From JASGJS01 sp047601185 (GTDB lineage Bacteria > Pseudomonadota > Gammaproteobacteria > JAURND01): a stretch of 64,000 bases of DNA. Every line of letters starts with the position of its first letter. Positions within the stretch are counted from its first letter, which is position 1. The notes below the pieces were generated by a model that was given only the letters and a program-made list of their open reading frames with translations, did no database searches and had not been told where the DNA came from. Both the position numbers and the translations under genes were made by a program. Location of the stretch: assembly GCA_047601185.1 (NCBI GenBank), contig JASGJS010000001.1, positions 1,426,001 to 1,490,000 on the forward strand, in the 5' to 3' direction. Below, piece after piece: positions 35,539-44,410 of the stretch.

Positions 35539-36540
35539 ATGAGAGCAAGTCGAGTTAGTCTTTGTTATTATCCAACCACTGTTATATTGGTAGATGACCA
35601 GAAAAACTTCTTAGACTCTGTATCGATGGGGTTAAAAGAGTCTATTCCTCATAAGTGCTATACTGATCCGCATGCAGTGATTGAATTTTTTAAAAACTAC
35701 AAACCCGATCACTTCATTAATCATTGCGTAACTTTCGATGAAGACAGTGCTCAAGTCAATCTGTTAGTCAGGCAGGTGAGTTTACAGGATATCCATAGCG
35801 AAATATACAATTCTGATCGTTTTAAACAAATATCGCTATTAGTCGCGGATTATTTTATGCCTGGTCGTAACGGGCTTGAATGTTGCGACGCAATTTCTGA
35901 TAAATTTATTCAGAAACTACTTTTAACGGGAGACGCTCAAGACGACTTGGCTATTGAGGCTTTCAATAAAAAGCGTATTAACCAATTTATCCGAAAAGGA
36001 ACCTCTAATTTAACCCAAGTTTTAAATGATAGAATTGAAGAGTTACAATTGAATTATTTTCTACAGTTATCGGATTATCTCCGAGGGACAATGAGTAATA
36101 ATGATGACGAGTATGTTCTAGGAATTCTAGATGATCCTATTTTTGCTCGATTTTTCTATGATTTATGCGAAGAAAATCAGATTGTTGAATATTACATACT
36201 AGACAATCAAGGCAGTTTTCTATTGTTGGACGATAAAGCTCAAGCCTATTGGTTGTTGGTAAAAGACGAGGTTGAAATGCAAAGCCTAAGTGAGTTTGCC
36301 AAAATGGAGGAAGCCCTCCCTTCATTGATAAGCGCCCTAGAGACCCGATCGCATTTACCTTATTTCCACACTGACGAAGACTTACAGACTCCGGCCAAAT
36401 GGGAAGCCTATTTACACCCAGCCACTCTATTAGAAGGGAAGCAAAAATATTACTACAGTTTTTTAACTGACGTATCGTTTAAAGGGGTAGAGTCTAAACA
36501 CATTGTTTCTTTACAACAATATCTTAAAACTACCGCTTAG
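35539..36540 (+). CDS. Response regulator resembling Legionella LqsR
   Basis: A 333-aa protein from ATG 35539, chosen for GGAGGA 8 nt upstream. The receiver domain has TVILVDDQKNFLDSVS, then the phosphoacceptor Asp in LLVADYFMPGRNGLECC, LLLTGDAQ and the Lys in FIRKGTSN. A long insertion (IEFFKNYKPDHFINHCVTF onward) precedes the phosphoacceptor. The C-terminal part (YYILDNQGSFLLLDDKAQAY) is not a DNA-binding domain I know. This architecture matches LqsR of the Legionella quorum-sensing system from memory. Probable cognate of the hybrid kinase upstream. Confidence 0.75.
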   Translation: MRASRVSLCYYPTTVILVDDQKNFLDSVSMGLKESIPHKCYTDPHAVIEFFKNYKPDHFINHCVTFDEDSAQVNLLVRQVSLQDIHSEIYNSDRFKQISLLVADYFMPGRNGLECCDAISDKFIQKLLLTGDAQDDLAIEAFNKKRINQFIRKGTSNLTQVLNDRIEELQLNYFLQLSDYLRGTMSNNDDEYVLGILDDPIFARFFYDLCEENQIVEYYILDNQGSFLLLDDKAQAYWLLVKDEVEMQSLSEFAKMEEALPSLISALETRSHLPYFHTDEDLQTPAKWEAYLHPATLLEGKQKYYYSFLTDVSFKGVESKHIVSLQQYLKTTA

Positions 36541-36572
36541 ATTTCTAAACGACCTCAAAAACTTATTTAAGA

Positions 36573-37895
36573 TCAGATTTTAGCCGTTCTTCGTCGAGAT
36601 TGTTGTTGTCTGGGCTCAATTTTTTTAGGCTTAGTTTCCTTGGCTTTGGGGTTAATACTGCTAGACATACTTTTTCCTAGAACTTCTGTAGAAGTGGAAG
36701 TTTTAGCTGTTGTGTATTCTATACCATATAATTTCGCTGTATCATAAGCAGCTTGAGTGACTTGTTGAGCTGCCGCTAAAGCAGTATCACTGGCTTTTTG
36801 AAAATATTTTTGTCCCGTTCCAAAAAATCCTTTAGTCAGATCTATACTTAAAGCTCCATAAGCCGATTCAAAGGCTGCCTCAGCATACCCTTTTGGACCC
36901 TCTTTTTTCTCATGGAACGCTGCTATTTCAACAAATTCATCTTCTTCTGTAGATTCCTTGGATATGGCGGAGCTACCATCATATGATTTCGATCTGTCAT
37001 GACTTTCTCTTTTTTTATTTTTATAGTATTCTGGGCTTTTAGTCTTCGAAAATGCTTTTTGCACTTCCCATAAATTTTGACTATCGTCTTTACTTATGGC
37101 TATACCAAGATTTTTTAAAAATTCTCTTCTAATGGCCCTACCTCTTTCGTTATTCTCATGTAAGAATTCAGGAATAAGCGCAGGATAATAATTGTCATGT
37201 GTCTCTCCATAATCGATAGGGGGGATATCAGCATACCAATTCTTTCCAAGTACCATAAGATTACGAATAGCTTTGAATGCTGCGGTACAGTTTTGACAGC
37301 ATTTTTTTGAAACACCTATATAGTAACTACCCATAACATGCGATGTTTTTTTCATCAGAAGATAATCTAAAATTTTCATTTCAGCATGTAGCGGAGGTGC
37401 ATTTTTGGAGCGTACTAAACTAGGAAACGTACATCTTCTCCCACCTTCTCTAATCGCTTCACTGAGTTCTATTGGAAATGCCTTCTCTTTATGTGGCCTT
37501 AGGTATGAATAAACTATTGATCGAGTGACTTTGTTTAGTGAATCTTTAAAAAAATTTTTGTAATTTTTATTGTCTTTTATTAAAAGTTTTACTGTTTCAT
37601 TGGCTTTCGCTGTAAGCTTCTTTTTGCCAAAATCAAAATAGTGATACATAGTATAGTCTTTTTGGTATTTTTCTCCAGACTCCTTGAGCTGATGACTTTT
37701 TCTGGCAACAAATTTCAAATATTTCAGGACCTCTTCTGCCATATAACTTTTTTCATCAGAATTAGTGGCCAATAGCAATTTCTCTCCATCAAAACATGCT
37801 GCCGCGCATTGATCATTAGCGCGAATTAGGGCGGCTATAGAATCAAGCCGTCTTTCTTGGATGGGCCTCTCTGGCCTAGCTGTTCCCATATTCAT
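36573..37895 (-). CDS. Deaminase-domain protein of the OTT_1508 type, candidate effector or toxin
   Basis: About 440 aa from ATG 37895 (a GTG at 38060 would add 55 residues without a ribosome site). The zinc-dependent deaminase core is NAPPLHAEMKILDYLL, with HAE near residue 170, and YYIGVSKKCCQNCTAAFKA, with Cys near 199, 200 and 203. This HAE plus SKxxCxxC pattern resembles the OTT_1508-like deaminases of Orientia and other intracellular bacteria, proposed to modify nucleic acids or bases. The C-terminal third is low-complexity, then helical (YAEAAFESAYGALSIDLTKG), and ends strongly basic (RQQQSRRRTAKI). No signal peptide. The substrate is unknown. Confidence 0.75.
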   Translation of the reverse strand: MNMGTARPERPIQERRLDSIAALIRANDQCAAACFDGEKLLLATNSDEKSYMAEEVLKYLKFVARKSHQLKESGEKYQKDYTMYHYFDFGKKKLTAKANETVKLLIKDNKNYKNFFKDSLNKVTRSIVYSYLRPHKEKAFPIELSEAIREGGRRCTFPSLVRSKNAPPLHAEMKILDYLLMKKTSHVMGSYYIGVSKKCCQNCTAAFKAIRNLMVLGKNWYADIPPIDYGETHDNYYPALIPEFLHENNERGRAIRREFLKNLGIAISKDDSQNLWEVQKAFSKTKSPEYYKNKKRESHDRSKSYDGSSAISKESTEEDEFVEIAAFHEKKEGPKGYAEAAFESAYGALSIDLTKGFFGTGQKYFQKASDTALAAAQQVTQAAYDTAKLYGIEYTTAKTSTSTEVLGKSMSSSINPKAKETKPKKIEPRQQQSRRRTAKI

Positions 37896-38134
37896 TTTCC
37901 CATAATAATTTAATAGCCACGTAATTATGTACTTATGCGCTGTTTTAGTCGATGCTATTTTTAGGCCAATTAGGCGAGCAGAAAGATTTTTGATAAAAAA
38001 CAGTCTGATAGGTTCGGCAGATAGGGGGGATGATAAAATCCAGCCAGGCTTCTTAATCACTTAAGATTAAAGATTGGCGGTAAGGCATCATGCTCCTTAA
38101 AAATGCCTTACCTCAACCTACCTTTGCCGGCTTA

Positions 38135-38338
38135 TCATCCCACCTCTAAAACATTACCCGTCCAACGGGCGTACGACAACCAATGGCTATCAGCCTTCCA
38201 CAGCCCATAGCTGCAGGCAAAGGATTTAATGATAGGGTTGGCTTGACCTGCGAGAAGGCAGGAAATTACGCCGGATGAGCAGAAAATGCAGAAAAGTGTT
38301 TTACGCCAAAGCGTGATGTTGTAAGCTTTCATAGCCAC
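38135..38338 (-). CDS. Possible small secreted peptide
   Basis: A 67-aa frame with a hydrophobic stretch (KTLFCIFCSSGVISCLLAG) that could be a signal peptide, followed by CSYGLWKADSHWLSYARW. No clear ribosome site or relatives known to me; it could be a chance frame. Confidence 0.3.
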   Translation of the reverse strand: MAMKAYNITLWRKTLFCIFCSSGVISCLLAGQANPIIKSFACSYGLWKADSHWLSYARWTGNVLEVG

Positions 38339-38546
38339 GTGACCTCGATTGCAGGTTATTAGTGGAAGTGCCTGCTGGGTGCGTCAACATCCAGTAGGTG
38401 CGCCTATTATTAAGAATAACTTAATTTAAAGCAACTTTTTTTATGAATTTATTTTGTTAAGACCTCCAAATTTATCTTATAAGAATACTCTTTAAGCAAT
38501 ACTACTTTATATTTTCCCTATTCCTGATTAATTATTAATGCAAATC

Positions 38547-38579
38547 TCGACAGTTTGTAATGGAAAGTAGTATTATTTT
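38547..38579 (+). promoter_or_regulatory. umuDC promoter 1 (shared 33-bp block)
   Basis: TCGACA, an 18-bp spacer and TATTAT form a sigma70-like promoter. 28 of 33 bases are identical to the block at 45490-45522 upstream of the second umuDC operon, much more than the bases around it. The conserved spacer and -10 flank may carry a repressor site; no Escherichia-type LexA box (CTGT-N8-ACAG) is visible. Confidence 0.65.
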
Positions 38580-38624
38580 GATCTAGATGCCCCATAACAG
38601 TTAAGTGAACTTACTAGAGATCGA

Positions 38625-39095
38625 ATGGTAATGAAGAGTCGCGATGAATTTTCTTTGAAGCTTGATGAAATCATGGCTTGCCACCAACTCGCTACGCCAG
38701 CGCCCACTTTCCCCTTTTATTTATGTAAGGTTCCTGCTGGATTCCCAGCCCCCACCGACGATACGGTGGATCGAAGCTTGGATTTAAATGAGTTACTCAT
38801 CCAACATCCCGCCGCGACCTTTTTTGTTCGTGTCAACGGTCATTCCATGATTGACGCCAACATCTTTGACCAAGATATTCTCATTGTAGATCGCAGTGTA
38901 GAGCCCACTCACGGTAAGATCGTCGTGGCAGCTGTAGAAAGCGCTATGACCGTAAAACGCCTACATATCGGTAAGAATAATCATATTTATTTAATGCCAG
39001 AGAACCCCAATTTTACGCCTATCACAGTAGACCCCGAGCAAGGGGTTTATATTTGGGGAGTCGTTACCCACATCATTCATGCAACTGGCTCATAG
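38625..39095 (+). CDS. umuD: UmuD-like SOS mutagenesis protease, copy 1
   Basis: A 156-aa S24 peptidase. Ser in [17 protein letters not shown] (about residue 74) and Lys in [10 protein letters not shown] (about 111) form the dyad; the self-cleavage site is probably Ala-Gly in KVPAGFPAP (38-39), matching Cys-Gly of E. coli UmuD in position. Cleaved UmuD' activates UmuC for translesion synthesis. The stop is followed 3 nt later by umuC. Confidence 0.93.
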   Translation: MVMKSRDEFSLKLDEIMACHQLATPAPTFPFYLCKVPAGFPAPTDDTVDRSLDLNELLIQHPAATFFVRVNGHSMIDANIFDQDILIVDRSVEPTHGKIVVAAVESAMTVKRLHIGKNNHIYLMPENPNFTPITVDPEQGVYIWGVVTHIIHATGS

Positions 39096-39098
39096 GCA

Positions 39099-40370
39099 AT
39101 GACGACTTTCGCCTTGGTTGACGTCAATAATTTTTATGCTTCCTGTCAGCGGGTATTTGAGCCTAGGCTGGAAGGCTGTCCTGTCGTGGTATTGTCTAAC
39201 AATGACGGTTGCATTGTGGCGCGTTCCAGTGAAGCTAAACTACTGGATATCCCTATGGGTGCTCCTTATTTTAAATACCGAGATTTTTGTACTGCTCACC
39301 AAGTTAAAGTATTTTCTTCCAATTATGCTTTATACAACGATATGTCTCAGCGGGTTATGGCCATATTGCACCAATCTTGTCCTGATATGGAAGTTTATTC
39401 CATTGATGAAGCCTTCCTGTGCTTAGATAATTTTGCCTGCGGAGATTTAGTGGCTTATTGCAAGGGCATTCGCCATAAAATATTGCAGTGGACAGGCTTG
39501 CCGGTTTCTATTGGGATAGGGAAGAGTAAGACTTTGGCCAAAGTAGCCAATTATTTTGCTAAGCAACATACAAAAACTGGCATTTATGATTTAAGAGATT
39601 CCACTCTACAAGCTGAATTGCTTCCACAATTACCTACCCAAGAAATATGGGGTATCGGAAGACAGCTCACCAGCAAATTGGCTATACTTGGCATCAATAC
39701 CGCCGAGCAATTACGCAATGCACCCATTAAACAGCTTCGAAAAAATTTTGGTGTAACTCTCGAGCGCATCATATTAGAATTACGCGGGATTTCGTGCTTA
39801 CCGCTTGAAGTTGTTCAGCCCAGAAAAAACATTATGGCTTCACGTTCCTTTGGTAAACCGGTGCGCGAGTTTTCGGAGCTTGAATCTGCGGTGAGTTGTC
39901 ATGTCGCAACTGCCTGTCAAAAACTGCGCGCGCAACACTCCAGAGCTCAAGGGATCTATGTGTTTGTAAAAAGCAGCCCTTTTAATACAGTACAACCATT
40001 TTATCAAAAAGGTTTACAAGCTGCTTTTATTGAGCCTACTAATGATACGGGTTTAGCTATTAAAACCGCCAAACTGTGTTTAAACAGAATCTATTCTCCT
40101 CAATACTGCTACCAAAAAGCTGGAATTTTACTCATGGACTTAATTTCAGAAAATATACGTCAAGGAGATTTATGGCTGGATCAGGCTGTTTCTCTTCGGA
40201 AAGAGAAATTAATGCATGCTTTAGATGGGATCAATCAGAAAATGGGCAGAAACACCGTTTTTATGGCAGCTCAAGGAATGCCTGTTCAGCGTACATGGCA
40301 GATGCGTGCAGACTTGAAAAGCCCTGCTTATACCACTGATTGGCAACAAATTCTGCAAATTCGTACCTAA
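39099..40370 (+). CDS. umuC: UmuC, DNA polymerase V catalytic subunit, copy 1
   Basis: A 423-aa Y-family polymerase: [19 protein letters not shown] (first catalytic Asp), [22 protein letters not shown] (catalytic Asp-Glu), [17 protein letters not shown], then [13 protein letters not shown] (helix-hairpin-helix) and the UmuC C-terminal region. Full length and intact. Transcribed with umuD and expected to act in damage tolerance. Confidence 0.95.
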   Translation: MTTFALVDVNNFYASCQRVFEPRLEGCPVVVLSNNDGCIVARSSEAKLLDIPMGAPYFKYRDFCTAHQVKVFSSNYALYNDMSQRVMAILHQSCPDMEVYSIDEAFLCLDNFACGDLVAYCKGIRHKILQWTGLPVSIGIGKSKTLAKVANYFAKQHTKTGIYDLRDSTLQAELLPQLPTQEIWGIGRQLTSKLAILGINTAEQLRNAPIKQLRKNFGVTLERIILELRGISCLPLEVVQPRKNIMASRSFGKPVREFSELESAVSCHVATACQKLRAQHSRAQGIYVFVKSSPFNTVQPFYQKGLQAAFIEPTNDTGLAIKTAKLCLNRIYSPQYCYQKAGILLMDLISENIRQGDLWLDQAVSLRKEKLMHALDGINQKMGRNTVFMAAQGMPVQRTWQMRADLKSPAYTTDWQQILQIRT

Positions 40371-40398
40371 ATATTTTTGAGAAGAATTACCTCAGAAA

Positions 40399-40427
40399 AT
40401 CAACGCCCCTAAAACTGGGGCGTTGAT
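40399..40427 (-). terminator. Terminator between umuC and csrA
   Basis: ATCAACGCCCC (40399-40409) and GGGGCGTTGAT (40417-40427) form a perfect 11-bp stem with a 7-nt loop. On the minus strand it ends in TTTTC, fitting the end of csrA; it may act for both convergent genes. Confidence 0.75.
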
Positions 40428-40447
40428 CTAGGCATAAAATCAAGACT

Positions 40448-40648
40448 TTATGATGAATAATTTCCTGCATTAAGCGATTCTTCTCTCTCTTTAAGAATCC
40501 TTTGATAGATTTCATTTCTATGAACGCTGATATCCGGCGGCGCATCAATCCCAAGTCTTACTTGAGAATAATTAATATGAAGAACCGTTACGCGTATGTA
40601 ATCCCCTATCATGATAACTTGTTGGGGTTTGCGAGTAAGTATAAGCAT
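40448..40648 (-). CDS. csrA: CsrA-family RNA-binding regulator (paralogue)
   Basis: A 66-aa protein starting [16 protein letters not shown] and containing [19 protein letters not shown]. The RNA-contact residues in the first strand (LTRK) and the VHRxEIY segment are present. It dimerises and binds GGA sites in mRNA leaders. CsrA paralogues on accessory DNA are common in Legionella, where they regulate transfer of integrative elements. Whether this is the genome's main csrA cannot be told here. Confidence 0.93.
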   Translation of the reverse strand: MLILTRKPQQVIMIGDYIRVTVLHINYSQVRLGIDAPPDISVHRNEIYQRILKEREESLNAGNYSS

Positions 40649-40748
40649 TGATACCTCCTGTAGTTAAGAATTGAGTTAACTTTTTTAATGTATATTTCTT
40701 TTGTAAAATATACAATTCGAAGTAAAATACCTAGGTATTTTAGTACCT

Positions 40749-40764
40749 CCGTATTGAAATACGG
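40749..40764. promoter_or_regulatory. Hairpin between csrA and the methyltransferase gene
   Basis: CCGTATT/AATACGG pair perfectly around GA in the divergent intergenic region. Possible operator for one of the flanking genes. Confidence 0.35.
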
Positions 40765-40926
40765 ATATCCCCTCTAATCTTTTGGACATCAAAGTTTGGC
40801 TAGGATCGATTTAAATGGATTAAATCTAGAGTTTATGGTTTAATTTAATAGCTTCCAGGTGGGGGAAGGGATTCATTTTCTGTACAGTAAAGCTTTTGAT
40901 CAATTTGTTTTAGCACATTAACTATA

Positions 40927-41703
40927 ATGTCAACTATTTTTTCCGATAAAGATTATGATAACGCTATGGACTTGTTCAGGCGTGCTCGCGTAAGTCCATT
41001 AACTAGCGACATTATAAAAAGAACTGTTCTTCCAGTTTTAAAAAAAAAGGAACGGTTTTTAGATATTGGAGCAGGACCTGGTAGAGTTACCGATGATATT
41101 AGCTCTTTTTTTAAAGAAACAGTTACAGTTGAGCCAAAAATAGAATACGCAAAAAATTTAAAAAATCGATCCTATACCGTATTACCCTGTGAATTTCAAA
41201 CAGCTAGTATAGAAGAAACTTTTGATTTCATTCTATGCAGCCAAGTACTTTATCATGTTAAAATAGAAGAGTGGTTGAGTTTCGTTATGAAGATATGGCG
41301 GCTACTTAATAACGACGGAATAGCTCTTGTTGTACTAGGTGCTGCCCGAGGCCCTTATTACGAATTCTGCATCAAGCTGCATTCCGCATATCATACCAGT
41401 CAGAACCTCATTGAAATTTTAAAGAAAACAGGTATTAACTTTTCCATAGAGGAGGAAAAAGTTTTTTATTGTACTGATATTCTAGAAGTCATGTATACTA
41501 TGTGCAGATTTGCCGTGTTAGAAGGTTGTTTGACGGAGGCTCATTATTCGACCCTTCCTCAACAGAAACAAGAAGAAATCGACAAAAAAATACTAAATTA
41601 TGCGAAAAGTTTACATGAAAATGGAAAATATAAGCTGTTCTTCGAAAGAGACTTCATATACTTAAAAAAGGAAGGTGGTTATGAGCCTAACAGAAAGGAA
41701 TAG
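40927..41703 (+). CDS. SAM-dependent methyltransferase coupled to a LuxR-type regulator
   Basis: A 258-aa class I methyltransferase: RFLDIGAGPGRVTDDISSFF (motif I), TVEPKIEYAKNLKN (motif II), FDFILCSQVLYHV and LLNNDGIALVVLGAA. The C-terminal half (YYEFCIKLHSAYHTSQNLIE) resembles small-molecule N-methyltransferases of the histamine methyltransferase type. Its last codons overlap the start of the following regulator, which carries a SnoaL-like domain, so the enzyme may make or modify the ligand that the regulator senses. That link is inference. Confidence 0.82.
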   Translation: MSTIFSDKDYDNAMDLFRRARVSPLTSDIIKRTVLPVLKKKERFLDIGAGPGRVTDDISSFFKETVTVEPKIEYAKNLKNRSYTVLPCEFQTASIEETFDFILCSQVLYHVKIEEWLSFVMKIWRLLNNDGIALVVLGAARGPYYEFCIKLHSAYHTSQNLIEILKKTGINFSIEEEKVFYCTDILEVMYTMCRFAVLEGCLTEAHYSTLPQQKQEEIDKKILNYAKSLHENGKYKLFFERDFIYLKKEGGYEPNRKE

Positions 41704-42421
41704 TAAGCTCACTCTCAACTACCTCGATACGACCCTTCATGAAAAAAATTTGGAAATCATTACGGATGTTTTGGAAAATAATAGTATAAATTATACCGCT
41801 TTTGGCTTATCTATTGGAACAGAAAAAATTATTAGTGATTTTGAAATATGGCATGCCATATTTACCGACATAAAATTTAAAGTAAATGATAAAATTGCCA
41901 TTGGAGACACAATAGTATATCACCTTTCCGAACAAGCCAGGCATGTGGGGTGCTTTAAATCGATTCCTGCTTCTGGAAAAATTATTAATTTTGATGCAAC
42001 TATAACATTCAGAGCGGATGGCGAAAAAATTCTAGGTTATACTCTATCCACAAATCTATTATCCATATTAAACCAAATTGCTGATAAAAGTTGTAATTTC
42101 GAGGAAATAATTAGAAAACCTATCATTTCTCATATCGAAGAAAGTACATTTTTTAAAAATATACAGAACCACTTTCATTCCATTAAAATTACTTTAACAG
42201 TGCAGCAGATTAAATGTTTAAGCTTATGGTTTAATAAAAGAACAGCTAAAGAGATAGGTGCGCTGCTTCATATTTCACCCCGAACAGTCGAAACTTATTT
42301 TGAGGGAATTAAGCTGCGATTAAACCTCCCCAATAAAAATGCGGTTTTCGAACTTATTGAAGAAAAAAAGCTAAAATACATTATGAAAGATTGTACTATA
42401 AAAATTATCGGTGAAGTTTAG
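41681..42421 (+). CDS. SnoaL-like domain fused to LuxR-type HTH
   Basis: 246 aa from ATG 41681, preceded by AAGGAAGG. Residues 1-140 have SnoaL/NTF2-like features: EIWHAIFTDIKFKVNDKIAI, GDTIVYHLSEQARHVGCF, IPASGKIINFDATITFRADG, then EKILGYTLSTN. The C-terminal LuxR domain is LTVQQIKCLSLWFNKRTAKE, IGALLHISPRTVETYFEGIK. SnoaL pockets bind small molecules, so this could be a ligand-sensing regulator. It overlaps the methyltransferase gene by 23 nt and overlaps the opposing MFS gene tail to tail by 4 nt. Confidence 0.8.
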   Translation: MSLTERNSKLTLNYLDTTLHEKNLEIITDVLENNSINYTAFGLSIGTEKIISDFEIWHAIFTDIKFKVNDKIAIGDTIVYHLSEQARHVGCFKSIPASGKIINFDATITFRADGEKILGYTLSTNLLSILNQIADKSCNFEEIIRKPIISHIEESTFFKNIQNHFHSIKITLTVQQIKCLSLWFNKRTAKEIGALLHISPRTVETYFEGIKLRLNLPNKNAVFELIEEKKLKYIMKDCTIKIIGEV

Positions 42422-43757
42422 CTTTTCGCCAAATTGCTTATTGTTTTTTCTTTCTTTGATCCTTTAGAAGCTATCAGGACAAACATCAACGACAAACAGC
42501 CGCCAAATATCAAGTAGAAAGCGGGAGCCGCTACATTATCAAATTTTTTAATCAAAGCCAATGATATAAGTGGAGTCACTCCCCCAAATAACGAATAGCT
42601 GATATTGTAACTGACAGCATAAACTGTATATCTCACCTGGACAGGCAATTGTGACAATATAACCTTCACAATTGGCCCATGGTATGCTGCCACAATGATT
42701 GCGAAAAGTACTTGAAATCCCAAAAGGGAATAAAAATTCGCATTATGTAAGGATTTGAAGAGCGGATAACTTAAAAATATTAATAAGATAGCAGAAAAGG
42801 CCATTGGTAATAATCCATTAACTTTGTCTGAAATCCATCCATAAAATGGCATAAAAACAATCAAAACAGCCATGGAAATGGTGTTAATCTCAGAAGCCAT
42901 TTTTATATTTACACCAAAATACTCGCTTAAATAGACCGGCATAAAAACAAACAACATATAGATTGTAATGCCACACAGCGCGCACAATCCTATCCACTTA
43001 ATCATATCGGCTTTATATTTCCTAAAAGCTTCCACTAATGGCTTTTCCACTGCCATTCCTTTATGTTTAGCCTCTAAAAACTCACTAGATTCAGCCAATT
43101 TTTTCCGCAAATATAATGCAAAAAGTCCCGTAATCATGCTGAACAAAAAGGGTATGCGCCATCCATACGCAGCAAAGGCCTTATCCCCGAGTATGTCAAT
43201 TAAGGATGTAATTAAAATTGAGCAAAGCCAAATACCTAAACAAGAGCCTGCGCAAATACAGGCACATAAAACTCCCTTCTTCTTAGTGGGCATTTCAAAA
43301 ACCAATGACACTGCCCCACCAAATTCCCCCCCGGCAGAAAATCCTTGAATAATTCTCAGCAAAATCAAGCCAATCGGGGCCATTAGCCCAATTTTTTCAT
43401 AAGTCGGTAAAATTCCAATTAAGAAGGTAGATAGCATCATTAACTGGATAGTGAGAATTAAAGATTTTTTACGACCATATTTATCTCCAAATTGGCCGAA
43501 AAAAATGGCTCCAATTGGTCTAACAAAAAAGCCTATAGAGAAAACAGAGTATGTTAATAACAACCCAGCGAAATGATAGCTGCCAAATACCCATACAGCG
43601 CAAAATCATACCATTCTAAAAGTGTTCCAAGCAAACTTGCCCAAATAGTTGTAGCTTGATAGGTACTCCGAACGCTTGGTGCCACTGATTTGTGTAAGCT
43701 GAGTTCCATGTTGATCATATTTATTATAAAATTAGAATTTAACCTTACGTTTTGCAT
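42418..43757 (-). pseudogene. MFS transporter of the metabolite:H+ symporter (ProP-like) type, frame disrupted
   Basis: The N-terminal part (43554-43757) reads IWASLLGTLLEWYDFALYGYLAAIIS, the TM1 signature of the family, then stops. The remaining 381 codons in another frame (42418-43563) start LLTYSVFSIGFFVRPIGAIF, FGQFGDKYGRKKSLI and run through about ten membrane segments. Relatives have roughly ten more residues between the two parts, so a short deletion plus frame change near 43560 is likely. A restart at the internal TTG could in principle make a truncated protein lacking TM1. Substrate family: proline, betaine, citrate or similar. Confidence 0.82.
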
Positions 43758-43944
43758 TTTTCATCCTGTAAGGTTGACTTGATCTCTGATGATCTAGAAT
43801 ACTACAATTTTTTCCAATTGCAACCGAGGGCAGGGGATACATTAAAATTGAACCGCAGCCATCAGGTTCACATAGCAAGATCAATTTTTTCGTTTGTAGA
43901 TGCTTAAGGGGGGAGAACCGAATGTTGGCTGTAGGCTAGATTTA

Positions 43945-44271
43945 TTAATTGGCTTCAGAAATCAATTGAGCTACCCAAGTATTGATACTTTTTCCATGCG
44001 CCTTAGCTAACATTGCTACTTTTGCGTGCAATTCCGACGGTACACGCAGCATGATATTCCCTGAATAAGGTTTTTGAGGGGGCTTTCCAACTTTTTTGCA
44101 AGTCTCCAGATAGTCGTCCACAGCTTTCTCAAAAGCGGCATGTAATTCAGATACAGAATCTCCATGAAAGCCGACTACGTCACTAATCCCCGCTATGTGT
44201 CCTATGAAGCAATCATCTGCATCACTGTATTCTATGCGTGCTGCATACCCTCTATAAATCATGGCATTCAT
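43945..44271 (-). CDS. hicB: HicB-type antitoxin
   Basis: A 108-aa protein with the HicB RNase H-like fold (YRGYAARIEYSDADDCFIGH, DVVGFHGDSVSELHAAFEKA, VDDYLETCKKVGK) and a C-terminal Arc/MetJ-type ribbon-helix-helix (GNIMLRVPSELHAKVAMLAK). Normally it neutralises the HicA RNase and represses the operon. Its toxin is reduced to a damaged remnant just upstream, so this antitoxin seems to be an orphan. Confidence 0.9.
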   Translation of the reverse strand: MNAMIYRGYAARIEYSDADDCFIGHIAGISDVVGFHGDSVSELHAAFEKAVDDYLETCKKVGKPPQKPYSGNIMLRVPSELHAKVAMLAKAHGKSINTWVAQLISEAN

Positions 44272-44410
44272 GGTAATACTCCCGCTTGTTCAAGAACGAT
44301 CGCGCATCACGAACTTGATAGGGTTGGCTTCCTTTTGAGGGTGCGGCCTATGAAAAGTGCCGATCACCCCATTAAGCTCAAACCGTACTCGATCATTTCC
44401 GATTTTCATT
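44272..44410 (-). pseudogene. hicA: HicA toxin remnant
   Basis: The minus strand reads DRVRFELNGVIGTFHRPHPQ, KEANP, typical of the HicA C-terminal half, then shifts by one base into YQVRDARSFLNKRE. The first half of HicA (about 45 residues) is missing; the frame begins at an ATG overlapping the end of the upstream small gene. With both damages it cannot be a working RNase. Confidence 0.7.

Noticed and set aside
38500..38625. LexA (SOS) box upstream of umuDC
   Set aside because: No CTGT-N8-ACAG palindrome is present in either upstream region; the conserved block looks like a promoter with an unknown operator instead.
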